From NCBI GenBank assembly GCA_964596775.1, contig CAZQVN010000016.1, positions 1 through 64,000 of the forward strand: a stretch of DNA of 64,000 nt, written 5' to 3'. Positions 34,785 through 43,640 of the stretch are shown piece by piece. This stretch comes from CAZQVN01 sp964596775 (GTDB lineage Bacteria > Eisenbacteria > RBG-16-71-46 > JABDJR01 > JAWXBZ01). Position 1 is the first letter of the stretch. Each line of letters opens with the position of its first letter. A program made the position numbers and the translations under genes. The notes beneath the pieces were generated by a model. The model was not told where the DNA came from. It was given only the letters and a program-made list of their open reading frames with translations, and made no database searches.

Positions 34785-35690
34785 CTAGCGTATCAGGACA
34801 AAGTGGCCCGATCTCGACTGCTTTCCGTTGTCCGTCTCCGCCACGAACATGTAGATGCCGCCCTTGACGTCGTCGCCATTGCCGTTCTTGAGGTCCCAGT
34901 CCAGCGCCCCGTTGTCCATTTCGTTCTCGAGGGTCTGCACATGATCCCCGGCAATGGTGAAGATCTTCACGGTAGCCGGGCAGGGAAGATTGATGAACTG
35001 GACCCGGTTTTCCCGTCCGAACGAGGCCTTCTGGAACTCGTCCGCGGGATTGAAGGGATTCGGCACCACCAGGACGTTTCCGAGAACCGGCGCCTCCGTT
35101 TCACACGGCTCCGCGGGCGTAACCGGCGTCTGGCGGAACCCCTGGGCCGTGGTCTGGACCGGATACTCTATCAACCGCGGTGAGCCGAACAGCGTGTCCA
35201 CGTTCGACTCGAAATAGGTGATGGCGTAGTAGTAGGGAAACCCGTTGAACGGAGCGATCACCTCGCCGGTGAGCGGATTGCATATGTTCTCGTTGAGGCC
35301 GGGAATGCCGCCGCACCCGCGGGCAACGACCGAATCCGGATCCACGAAAACGCGCTCGTTGCCGGTGAACGTCCAGGTCGTGTCGAATATCGAATAGGTC
35401 CGCATCAGGACCATCTTGCTCGGATCGGGCGTTGACCCGCGCCACACCTGGTACCCGCCGAAGAGACGGTCGCGACAGCAGCTGCCGCAGAGTTGCGCGC
35501 AGGATTCGCGGTCGGCCTTCCTGAGCGTGTCTCCGGGCGCGCGGTTCCACGAGAGAGCCACTCTCCGGTTGCCCACCTCGACCGTCTGAAACTGTACCGC
35601 CTGTGCGGCGGCCTGCCCGGGCTGGACCAGAAGGCCGGCCAGCAGAACCGGTGCAACAGCGAGGAATCGCCATGAAAAGACATTCTTCAT
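34785..35690 (-). CDS. secreted protein with C-terminal FlgD-like sorting module
   Basis: 301 residues. Signal peptide about 8-30 ('AVAPVLLAGLLVQPGQAAAQ'), then a cysteine-rich FN3-like region ('RVALSWNRAPGDTL', 'ESCAQLCGSCCRDRLFGGYQ') and a C-terminal module with 'VLVVPNPFNPADEF', 'ATVKIFTIAGDHVQTLENEM', 'GIYMFVAETDNG' and end 'SGHFVLIR', typical of FlgD-like/type IX substrates. GGAGGGG precedes ATG 35690. It lies between paralogs B and C, so it is likely to work with them. Function unknown. Confidence 0.75.
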   Translation of the reverse strand: MKNVFSWRFLAVAPVLLAGLLVQPGQAAAQAVQFQTVEVGNRRVALSWNRAPGDTLRKADRESCAQLCGSCCRDRLFGGYQVWRGSTPDPSKMVLMRTYSIFDTTWTFTGNERVFVDPDSVVARGCGGIPGLNENICNPLTGEVIAPFNGFPYYYAITYFESNVDTLFGSPRLIEYPVQTTAQGFRQTPVTPAEPCETEAPVLGNVLVVPNPFNPADEFQKASFGRENRVQFINLPCPATVKIFTIAGDHVQTLENEMDNGALDWDLKNGNGDDVKGGIYMFVAETDNGKQSRSGHFVLIR

Positions 35691-35739
35691 CGATAGGGCC
35701 CCTCCCCGGAGCCGTGCGTAAGGAATTCAGCGCCCCGTG

Positions 35740-37848
35740 TCACTGGGGAGACAGATGCGCCTGCGCCGCGGACTGATACTTCCGGAACCAGTTCATCATG
35801 GATGCGGCAATTCCCCGAACTCCGGTGCCGACATACGTGCCGTCGGGATTCTGGGTGGCCGATCCCTGCTTCAGGAGATGGAACGAAAAGCCGAACATCG
35901 CGACGGGCCCCTGAATCGGCGTGGGGTTCAAGTCGCGATAGCGGAAGGCAACCGGCTTGTTGTTGAAGCTGCTGTTGCTGGCCGGAGCCTGCATCGTGTA
36001 CACCGTATCCAGTCCGGCGCCGGCGAAGATCGGCTGGAACATCGCATCCACGTAGGGGATTCCCGGCAGGAAATGCACGGTTGAATCGACTTCCGCGGTG
36101 GGAAAGTTCTCCGCCGCGACCTTTGCGGTCGGCCTCACGCGGAGAAGTCCGTTCTGGGACGGGTTTCGCTTGGCCTCCCGGAAATCTCCCCCGCAAATCT
36201 GCAGGAACTGGCAGGGAAAGTGCTGCGCGTCGAAATTGAGCCCGTTCGTTTCGTCGTAGCCCAGCGACACACGGCATCCCTGGCCGAACTGACGGAAGGA
36301 TCCGAAGAGCTGGTCGCCGTAGAACCAGATGGATCCGCCGGCGCTGGCATAGGACTGAACGATCCGGCTGGAGCCGCAGACGGCGGCTTCCACGGTCGTG
36401 TTGCTGCCCCCGAGTCCCGACCCGAAATTGGACCAGAGAATCGTCCTGTAGCGGGACACGTCGGAGAGCTTGATCACCCCGGGGTTCAGGCCGAGATCCT
36501 CGGGACCCCATGTGTCGATCTTGTCGTACTCCTCAATTCCGACGCTCCTCAGCATGTCGTCGACGCGGGCATCCATCATCGCATCGGAAACGGATCCCAG
36601 GCGCGACAGGCGGTAGTCGTCCACGTACAGCAGTTCCTTGTCCAGCGGGAACGCGATGACGCGCAGGATTATCGTGCCGATCGTGACGCCGCCGCCGGTG
36701 TCGCGGCACTTCACCGTCATCACGTGAATGCCGGGATTGTTGAAGATGATCGGATCGAATGTAAACGGAATGAGCGTCCAGCCCTTGAAGTTCGACGTGG
36801 GGCCGTCGTTGTCGACGTCCTCCACATCGATTCCGTAGTTGTACCCCTGCAGAACGCCGCCGTAGGCGGACACGTCGGCGCCGAAATTGAACCGGATGTT
36901 GCGCCGTGCCGGAATCTCGAACTCGGCAACCGGCCCGTCACTTGGGAACGTATGGCTTCCCAGGGCGCGCTCGCTCACGGTCAGGAGCGGGGTGCCGTTG
37001 TTGCTCGACAACGCGGACATGACGACGCAGTTCTGGCCGCGGATGAACTTGTTTTCCACCCCGCACGCCTCGTCGATGGCGCGCACCGCAAGAATGTACC
37101 CCTGCGGCGTGGTCAGGCTGAGGCTGAGGCTGGTCGTGTCGGCTCCGACCCGATGCCACGGAAAGTTCGGCCCCGGAGTCGTGAGGACCGCGTAGCTGAG
37201 ATCGAGGGCCGGAAGGATCAGAACGGACGTGGGGATCAGCTTCCATTCGTAGTAGGCCGGTCGACGGCGCGGATCCGGGCTGTCGGGATCGACCCCCGAC
37301 CACGCCACGTTGACCTGGCGGCCCACGTCGAGAACGGGAACCTCCGAAGTCACCTGGGGAATCGTGAACTGCGTCTTCGGGGTGACTGTACGGGCCGTGA
37401 ACGACAAGAAATCGACGTCGGAGTGCTTTCCCTCGTTGTCGACGGATCGAATATAGAACGTGTGGTCCCCGCGATAGCGCTCGGGCAGAATGACGCCTCC
37501 GGCCGAGATGATCGTGTCCTGGAACGGGGTCTTGAAAAGAAAACGGGCGCGGAATGCGGCCGTGTCGGTCCAGGCTATGCCCGGAGTCAGGGGATTGTTG
37601 ATCTCGTCCAGCGTGAAGTCGGCCGGAATATCGATCGCGTACTGATAGCGGTCGATGACGCCGTCGTCATCCCATCCCCGCCAGAAAAAATCGGTGGCGT
37701 AGCTGACGGAGTCGCCCTGGATCGGTCCGCCCGTCAGTCGCACGAAAGGCTTCCTGTTTTCCACGCGCTCGCCCGTCTTGTTACCGCATGCATACAGGCC
37801 CAAGCCAAGCCCGACCAGCATCAATACACTCATGGTTCTTTTCAGCAT
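35740..37848 (-). CDS. surface lipoprotein paralog C (Ig-like plus amidotransferase-like)
   Basis: 702 residues with a compact lipobox (GLGLYAC, Cys21), 'DFFWRGWDDDGVIDRYQYAI', 'VAWSGVDPDSPDPRRRPAYY', 'GIHVMTVKCRDTGGGVTIG', 'KELLYVDDYRLSRLGSVSDA', 'GGSIWFYGDQLFGSFRQ', 'FPCQFLQICGGDFREAKRN' and 'GIPYVDAMFQPIFAGAGLDT'. It is closest in sequence to paralog B by eye. AGGAG precedes ATG 37848 and only 13 nt separate it from gene D, so they are co-transcribed. The last residues 'WFRKYQSAAQAHLSPQ' extend beyond A and B. Confidence 0.78.
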   Translation of the reverse strand: MLKRTMSVLMLVGLGLGLYACGNKTGERVENRKPFVRLTGGPIQGDSVSYATDFFWRGWDDDGVIDRYQYAIDIPADFTLDEINNPLTPGIAWTDTAAFRARFLFKTPFQDTIISAGGVILPERYRGDHTFYIRSVDNEGKHSDVDFLSFTARTVTPKTQFTIPQVTSEVPVLDVGRQVNVAWSGVDPDSPDPRRRPAYYEWKLIPTSVLILPALDLSYAVLTTPGPNFPWHRVGADTTSLSLSLTTPQGYILAVRAIDEACGVENKFIRGQNCVVMSALSSNNGTPLLTVSERALGSHTFPSDGPVAEFEIPARRNIRFNFGADVSAYGGVLQGYNYGIDVEDVDNDGPTSNFKGWTLIPFTFDPIIFNNPGIHVMTVKCRDTGGGVTIGTIILRVIAFPLDKELLYVDDYRLSRLGSVSDAMMDARVDDMLRSVGIEEYDKIDTWGPEDLGLNPGVIKLSDVSRYRTILWSNFGSGLGGSNTTVEAAVCGSSRIVQSYASAGGSIWFYGDQLFGSFRQFGQGCRVSLGYDETNGLNFDAQHFPCQFLQICGGDFREAKRNPSQNGLLRVRPTAKVAAENFPTAEVDSTVHFLPGIPYVDAMFQPIFAGAGLDTVYTMQAPASNSSFNNKPVAFRYRDLNPTPIQGPVAMFGFSFHLLKQGSATQNPDGTYVGTGVRGIAASMMNWFRKYQSAAQAHLSPQ

Positions 37849-37861
37849 GGTCGTCTCCTCT

Positions 37862-39550
37862 TCAATTGTCGAACTGGATCCGGACTTTGCGGATCTGGGT
37901 GCCGGTACGGCCGTTCGGTGCCGTGACTGTGCGGTCACGAACGCCGGCGTTCAGCGTGTACACCCCGGATGCGGGGAAATCCAGGAGCACGGTGTAGGGG
38001 GCATCCCCGGCCGGAGCGGGGTCGAAACCGGGAGGGAACGGTTCCGTTTCGATGACATAGACGCGATACGCCTCGTTCGGATGGAGACCGGTATTGGTTT
38101 CATCCCCGACCACCTGGTTCGTGTCGTAAAGGAACGCCAGGCTGTCCTGGGGTCCCATGCCGCTCCGGGCGGGAGAAACCTTGTGATAGTCGCTCCCCTT
38201 GAGCGTTACCACGAGCGCTTCCCCCTTCGAAAGCCGGATCACGGGTTCGGCGTTCGGCGACTGACCGAGGAGGTTGATGGCGCCGGACGGCGCCGTGGTC
38301 TGGGCGCGGGCGGTGAACTCCACGATGTAGGGGCGGTAGTTGACGCCGACGACGAGCGTTTCCGGAGTGGAGTCGAAGACGTTCAGATCGTCCACGGCGC
38401 GGGTCAGAAAAATCCAGTCCCCGGAGCCCTTCTGGAACTCCGTCCGCATGTTGACCGTGGGGTACGCCGCCGTGGCCTGCAGGTCAAAGAACGGCTGGCC
38501 ACCGGCGCTCAGATCCGAGTCCTCACGATACAGTGTTCGTCCCTGGTAACGCTTGATCCCCGCGTTGTCGCACACGTCTCCGGCATCCCGGGGGTCGTCG
38601 AGGCCGGTAAAGAAAATGTCGATGTCGTCGTAGCGCCGGTCGGGCAGCGTCGTTCCGCTCGGATACACCTGCACCCCCTGCCGGAACACCCGGCCGAACC
38701 GGGGCACCGCCGGGGGATTGTTGACGTCTTCCGGAGGCACCACGGTAAACGTCAACGGGTCGAAATTGAGCACAACGGACGCCGTGAAATCGGTGGACGA
38801 TCGCAGTCCCCCGTCGTCGATGGCCCGAACGGTCAGGACCTGGCGGCGCGCCGCGTTGCGAGGAAAGGTAATGGTGATCGTCGTGTCCGCAAGGGTTCCG
38901 CCGCGGAACAGCGGCTGGCTCTCCAGCTTGTACACGAAACCGGTGATGAATCCTTGCGGATCCCGGTCGCGGCCGCTCCAGGTCCACGTGACCGTGGCAC
39001 CCACGCCGAGAGTGTCCGTAGGCTCGTTGCGATTCGTGCTGGTGAGAACCCGCTCGAACGGCGTCTGGCACTTGGTGGTCCACCCGCCGATACCGGGATT
39101 GAACAGGACTTCCGGGTAGTAGTCGTTGCGGGCCTGGAAGAACGCACGGGCCGGCGTCGGATCGACTTTCCCTTCGTTGTCCACGGCACGGACGTAGAGG
39201 CGCTTTCCCTGAATCTGCTGTTCGATGGGGCGACCGGAAGCGAGGACGAAGACGCTGTCGCTGGCAAGGGTCCTCGTGTACCCGGACCCCTCTTCCAGTC
39301 GGTCTCCGGGCGCTTCATTGGAGTCCGTGACCGCAATTTCGTAATAAGCGATCTGACCGTCGGGGTCAGCACCGCTCCAGTAGAAATGGGCACGGTAATA
39401 GGTCAGGGTGCTTTCGGCGGGCGCGCGCCTGATATACGTTTCAGGCGCCTGGTTTCTGTCTATGTTGGAAGGAGCTTCCCGACGACAACTGACAAGAAAG
39501 GCTACCGCGGCAAAAAGCAACAAGAGGCCGCTTCGAGCGACTCGACTCAA
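37862..39550 (-). CDS. lipoprotein with Ig-like repeats, related to paralogs A-C
   Basis: 562 residues from a TTG start at 39550 with AAGGAG 8 nt upstream. It gives an ideal lipoprotein signal (LLLLFAAVAFLVSC, Cys22); starting at 39589 would bury this. The N-terminal part mirrors A-C ('NQAPETYIRRAPAESTLTYY', 'AHFYWSGADPDGQIAYYEIA', 'LYVRAVDNEGKVDPTPARAF'), with more Ig-like strands ('VTWTWSGRDRDPQGFITGFV') and a C-terminal strand-rich part ('GVYTLNAGVRDRT'). It lacks the amidotransferase-like half and the ICGG motif. First gene of the D-C-E-B-A operon. Confidence 0.75.
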   Translation of the reverse strand: MSRVARSGLLLLFAAVAFLVSCRREAPSNIDRNQAPETYIRRAPAESTLTYYRAHFYWSGADPDGQIAYYEIAVTDSNEAPGDRLEEGSGYTRTLASDSVFVLASGRPIEQQIQGKRLYVRAVDNEGKVDPTPARAFFQARNDYYPEVLFNPGIGGWTTKCQTPFERVLTSTNRNEPTDTLGVGATVTWTWSGRDRDPQGFITGFVYKLESQPLFRGGTLADTTITITFPRNAARRQVLTVRAIDDGGLRSSTDFTASVVLNFDPLTFTVVPPEDVNNPPAVPRFGRVFRQGVQVYPSGTTLPDRRYDDIDIFFTGLDDPRDAGDVCDNAGIKRYQGRTLYREDSDLSAGGQPFFDLQATAAYPTVNMRTEFQKGSGDWIFLTRAVDDLNVFDSTPETLVVGVNYRPYIVEFTARAQTTAPSGAINLLGQSPNAEPVIRLSKGEALVVTLKGSDYHKVSPARSGMGPQDSLAFLYDTNQVVGDETNTGLHPNEAYRVYVIETEPFPPGFDPAPAGDAPYTVLLDFPASGVYTLNAGVRDRTVTAPNGRTGTQIRKVRIQFDN

Positions 39551-39620
39551 TCCTGAACTCCTTTCGACGGTCCATTGTTGGGCCTCCACCGCCTGGGGTT
39601 GCCTCCCGAATTGGTGCTGA

Positions 39621-39650
39621 AAGCTAACAATCCACCCCGCATATTGTCAA
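39621..39650 (-). promoter_or_regulatory. promoter of the lipoprotein operon D-C-E-B-A
   Basis: Minus strand perfect -35 TTGACA (39650-39645), 18 bp, TAGCTT (39626-39621), about 70 nt before the TTG start of gene D and after the terminator of the upstream gene. The -10 is weak against TATAAT but fits the TAGNNT form seen elsewhere here. Confidence 0.45.
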
Positions 39651-39753
39651 GCCCCAACCCGATTGTGGAGCAGGTTTCCCGGAATCCGCGCCCCCCTCTT
39701 TCCCAAACGACAGGACCATCCGACAGGGTCATTTCCCGTCCGGTGGCGGGCAC

Positions 39754-39791
39754 AAAAAAACAGGGGGCGGAGCATCAAGCCCCGCCCCCTG
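39754..39791 (-). terminator. intrinsic terminator of the 1096-residue secreted protein gene
   Basis: Ten-bp perfect stem CAGGGGGCGG/CCGCCCCCTG around an 11-nt loop, followed on the minus strand by seven T's. It lies 37 nt after the stop codon. It separates this gene from the lipoprotein operon. Confidence 0.9.
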
Positions 39792-39828
39792 CTGTTGACA
39801 AACGTCGGAACGTAAGTCCCGGCGGATG

Positions 39829-42800
39829 TTACTTCATGATGACGAGCTTCTTCGAGGAGACGAACGAGGATCCGTTGTCGCCCTTCTCGCCGGTCATCTT
39901 GTAGAAGTACATGCCGCTCGGAGCGGACGAACCGCTGTCGGTCGTGCCGTCCCACAGAACTTCATGGACACCGGCGGTCATCCGGTCGTTCACGAGCGAC
40001 TTCACGAGGCGTCCGGTCACGTCGAAGATCTCGAGCGAGACACGGCCGTTCTCGACGCCGTTCGTAAACTGGATGCGCGTCGTCGGGTTCATGGGGTTCG
40101 GGTAGGCATTGCCGAGAGCATGACGGAACTGCGGCGGCTTCGGACCGACGACGTCACCAGGGACGTCGACGAGGCCGGCCGGGATTCCGCAGCTTGCCGC
40201 GCTGGCGAACCAGCCCAGAACGTCGGCAGCACGACCGACCGAAGCCGTCGTGGTGGCAGCACACAGTGCGAGATTGTTCGGCGTTCCCGTGGTGTTGCGC
40301 AGGGCACCGACAGCCGCACCGTCCGTAACCGTCTTGTAGGTAACGTCCACCGTATTGTGACGCGTCACCGACATGTTCGGAACGTTCGGACCAGCCTTGG
40401 CATAGGAGAGCTGAGCTCTCACCGAACCGGCAGGCGTAACGCTCGAGTTCACACCGTTCACGTCGAACGAGCGAAGAGCGGTGCAGCCGTTGCCGGCGGC
40501 GCTCGACGGAGTGGTGGTCGCGAAGTGCGCGCCGGCCACTGCGTTGAGTCCGATGCAGGACGTGGAATCAAGAGCCGAACCCGCCGGGCAGAGCGCGTCG
40601 CGAACCGTGTTGCAGGTAGCCAGAACGCCGAGGACGTTCTGCTGGAACGACACGGTGGCGACTTCGTTCGAGGTTGCCATCGAACGCACGAGACCATCGC
40701 CGGATCCCCAGAAGTTGTTGTTGCCGACTTCCGGAATCGTGAGCCACGGGCGGAGGATGTTGGCATCCTCGTCCGTCAGCTGCAGCGAAGAGAGCGTGGC
40801 GCTATGCCAGGCAACGGTCTTGTAGGCGAAGATCTGAGTCGGCGAGCAACCATAGTTCGTCTGGATCGAGCGTCCGAGGGACAGCTGGCCCGAAGACGGC
40901 GTCTGGTTGTCGAACCGATCATACCGCGTACCTTCGAAGTTCGAGCTGCCCGTACCGAGGTGCGTGGCGAGTCCGAGCTCTTCGAGGACCTGTTCGTTCA
41001 CGCTGCGATCGTCATGGTGATCGACGTACAGCACGCAGTTCCAGGTCGTGTCCGTGGTGGTCTTGATGGACGAAGGAAGAATTTCGATTTCACGATACCG
41101 GCCACCCGTCGTGTCCGTCTCGAGGAACCAGTTGGTTCCGCCGACGTTACGCGGATCGGGCGGGATGTAGCGCGAAGCGATGAAGTAGTCGATACGAGTT
41201 CCCGGGGTGAACAGACGATCCGGGAGGATCTCGTTCGCGAGCTGGCTCGGATCCTGGGGATCGGCCGTGCGGTCGGTTCCCTGGAAGCCGAAATCAGACT
41301 CGTGGAAGGTCAGCATGTAGTTGCCGGCGGACAGCGTTCCACCCTGCTCGGCGGTATCCATGCGGGCACAGTAGAATCCGTTGACCGGCGCCTGGAAGCG
41401 GGCAAGCCACGCCGTGTAGGCCGGGCTCGTCGGCGACGTGTGAGGTCCACGCCGGCTGATACGGAAGTAGAAACGGACTTCGGTGTTGGTGCTCGAACCG
41501 ACGCGCGCCACCAGCGTATCGCGAAGGATCGTGCCCGGGATCGGGTTGGATCCGTTCTTGATCGTGTTGGAGTCGAAACGTCCGGTCGAAGCCGGGTTGA
41601 GCGTTCCGTCCTGCGCGAAGCTGTCCTGGAGACGATCGAACGTGAGGAGCGTCACCGCAGGAGCATTCTTCGAACCGCCGACTCCGAGCGCAATGTTGTC
41701 AAGCCACGGAGTCGTGTTATTGACACCGGAGCAGGGCGTTCCGAACGGAGCGGTGCGGCAGAGGTTCAGCATACCGTAGCCAAGCTGGACCTGTTCGGCG
41801 CTCGACTCGATGACAGCCGAGTAGTCGCGCAGCTGGGTCGCACCCTGGACGGTACAGAACGGGGATTCGCCGAAGTAGAACACGATGTTCTGATCGCGCC
41901 AGCCGGTCCGATAGATCAGGCCGGTCGCGGAGCAGATCGCCGGGTAATACCGGGCGCGGAGCTGAACGAAAACGTAGTTCGCGATCGGCATTTCCGCGTA
42001 GACCGCGTAGAGCATCAGGCGGAGAGGACGACCGGCATCGACGGCGTTCGCAGGACGATTGAAGTTGATCCAGGGCGAAGCCGCGATGTTGTCCTGATCC
42101 AGCGGGTGCGTGAAGGACTGGTCGAAGAACACGAGAACCGAGTCCTGCGCAGCGCAGGGGCAGAACACCGCCGGAGGCGGCAGATTCGAACGGCTGGCAA
42201 TGTGCGAGAAGTCACCGACGCCCGTGTTCGGAACGACGGCGGCCCAGCCATTGGCGCCGGCTTCGAAGTCGGTGAAATCGGCACCGACCGTGATGTTGTC
42301 GAACGAGGAATGACCGCAGACGGTCGGGTTCAGACCGTCTTCGTCCGAGTAGGATCCGTCGGACGTGACGGCAAACCAGATGTTGTAGTTACCGGCGGTG
42401 GACCGCATGCTGACGCCCGGTGTCAGGGTCAGGTTGGCGGTACCGGAAACGGTGCCGGTGTAGCTGTTGAGCTGGATGGCATCGTTCGCCGCATTCGCGG
42501 GAAGGCCCGTGCCCGTGGTGTCGACGTACACGTACGCGTAGTCGAAGGCGGCTTCACACTCAACCGAGTACTGATAGCTGAACGTGACGTTGCCGGTTCC
42601 GGAGTACGCGAAGGTCTTGCAGAAGTACATCGACCACGAGTTTCCGTAACCCTGGCCACCGGCATAGCAGAGCGCGTTGGCTTCCGACAGAGTCACGCCG
42701 GCCCACGCGGAGAACGAACCGCTGATGGCACAGGTGCTGCTGCGACGGAAATAGGGAAGCGGATTCAGGGTCTGATCGATTCCGATCCAGCCTTCCATCG

Positions 42801-43119
42801 TCTGATGGTAGCCGACCGGCTTGTTCGGGTTGGCACCGGTGTTCTTGCTGGAACCAACTCCGGTCTGGAATGTCCAACAGCTATCGCGAATAGCTTCCCA
42901 GCGCGCCGAGTCAGCCGCCCACCAGGTACCGCCGTAGGACACAGTGTCCGTAAACAGACGGGCTGACAGGTTGGTTACGCCGCCGGTCTGCGTCCGCTCC
43001 CCATCGAGGATGGGCAGTTCGGGAAGCAGTCCATCGTGCGACTGATCGACGGGCTTTCCAAATGCCACCGCCGTCAGGGCGACGACGAGCAAAAGGGAAA
43101 TGCCCAAAACTTTCTTCAT
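39829..43119 (-). CDS. large secreted protein with amidotransferase-like segment and C-terminal sorting module
   Basis: 1096 residues. Signal peptide about 4-20 ('VLGISLLLVVALTAVAFG'). Middle strand-rich domains contain many cysteines ('FCPCAAQDSVLVFFDQSF'), then 'WNCVLYVDHHDDRSVNEQVL' and 'FAYKTVAWHSATLSSLQLTD' with 'NNNFWGSGDGLVRSMATS', the same kind of alpha/beta fold seen in the lipoprotein paralogs. The end is FlgD-like: 'NAYPNPMNPTTRIQF', 'SLEIFDVTGRLVKSLVND', 'PSGMYFYKMTGE', 'SSKKLVIMK'. GGAGG precedes ATG 43119 by 7 nt. Base composition looks less extreme than its neighbours, with a strong promoter, long leader and strong terminator, consistent with an abundant surface protein. Function unknown. 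Confidence 0.82.
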   Translation of the reverse strand: MKKVLGISLLLVVALTAVAFGKPVDQSHDGLLPELPILDGERTQTGGVTNLSARLFTDTVSYGGTWWAADSARWEAIRDSCWTFQTGVGSSKNTGANPNKPVGYHQTMEGWIGIDQTLNPLPYFRRSSTCAISGSFSAWAGVTLSEANALCYAGGQGYGNSWSMYFCKTFAYSGTGNVTFSYQYSVECEAAFDYAYVYVDTTGTGLPANAANDAIQLNSYTGTVSGTANLTLTPGVSMRSTAGNYNIWFAVTSDGSYSDEDGLNPTVCGHSSFDNITVGADFTDFEAGANGWAAVVPNTGVGDFSHIASRSNLPPPAVFCPCAAQDSVLVFFDQSFTHPLDQDNIAASPWINFNRPANAVDAGRPLRLMLYAVYAEMPIANYVFVQLRARYYPAICSATGLIYRTGWRDQNIVFYFGESPFCTVQGATQLRDYSAVIESSAEQVQLGYGMLNLCRTAPFGTPCSGVNNTTPWLDNIALGVGGSKNAPAVTLLTFDRLQDSFAQDGTLNPASTGRFDSNTIKNGSNPIPGTILRDTLVARVGSSTNTEVRFYFRISRRGPHTSPTSPAYTAWLARFQAPVNGFYCARMDTAEQGGTLSAGNYMLTFHESDFGFQGTDRTADPQDPSQLANEILPDRLFTPGTRIDYFIASRYIPPDPRNVGGTNWFLETDTTGGRYREIEILPSSIKTTTDTTWNCVLYVDHHDDRSVNEQVLEELGLATHLGTGSSNFEGTRYDRFDNQTPSSGQLSLGRSIQTNYGCSPTQIFAYKTVAWHSATLSSLQLTDEDANILRPWLTIPEVGNNNFWGSGDGLVRSMATSNEVATVSFQQNVLGVLATCNTVRDALCPAGSALDSTSCIGLNAVAGAHFATTTPSSAAGNGCTALRSFDVNGVNSSVTPAGSVRAQLSYAKAGPNVPNMSVTRHNTVDVTYKTVTDGAAVGALRNTTGTPNNLALCAATTTASVGRAADVLGWFASAASCGIPAGLVDVPGDVVGPKPPQFRHALGNAYPNPMNPTTRIQFTNGVENGRVSLEIFDVTGRLVKSLVNDRMTAGVHEVLWDGTTDSGSSAPSGMYFYKMTGEKGDNGSSFVSSKKLVIMK

Positions 43120-43450
43120 TGTATTACCTCCATCGTTGCAACACAGGCTTTGCTTGGTGCACGTCGAGTTAGACCTCGCCTTAGTTGGACGCTTGAGCCA
43201 TCCAACGACGTTGTTGCGTAGGTGATCCCCCCCCTTTCGGTTTGCCAGTGCCGACTAAGAGAACCATCACGATACAGGTTTGTCCGGCAAAGACTGCCCA
43301 GCCCCCGAGCGTTGCACTCTAGCTGCAGAAGCGGTGCCTAAAGCTGGAATACCCCAAAAATGCCGTCTCAAGAGTGTGTGTGAGTGTAGAACTCTTGCGC
43401 CAGGGACGTTTGCCCTGACCTGATTGGACGGACTCCCAGGTACCAAACCC
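43120..43450 (-). other. long 5' leader of the secreted-protein gene
   Basis: Between the predicted start near 43450 and ATG 43119 there are about 330 nt without an ORF I can support. A run of eight C's (43227-43234) gives a G-run in the RNA. No known riboswitch fold could be recognised. A leader of this size could regulate stability or translation. Confidence 0.45.
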
Positions 43451-43456
43451 GAAATG

Positions 43457-43485
43457 AGTCTATCGAATGAACCCGGGAGTGTCAA
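43457..43485 (-). promoter_or_regulatory. promoter of the 1096-residue secreted protein gene
   Basis: Minus strand TTGACA (43485-43480), 17 bp spacer, TAGACT (43462-43457). The -35 is perfect and the spacing optimal. The remaining stretch 43486-43640, up to the larC stop, holds nothing I can name. Confidence 0.65.
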
Positions 43486-43640
43486 GTTTCGCGATGCCGC
43501 AAATGGTGTTCATCACATTACATATAGTTGTGCTGGCCGGTCCGGGGCGGGCCTTGCGGCGCGAATCCGTCCCGGTTCGGACGGGGGTTTGAGGGGGGGA
43601 GCCGGAACGGTGACCCGGCCAGGCCGGCGAAGATAAGGCG

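Noticed and set aside
30322..37848. Paralogs A, B and C as an assembly duplication
   Set aside because: They share motifs but differ throughout, with different signal peptides, lengths and spacings; not near-identical copies.
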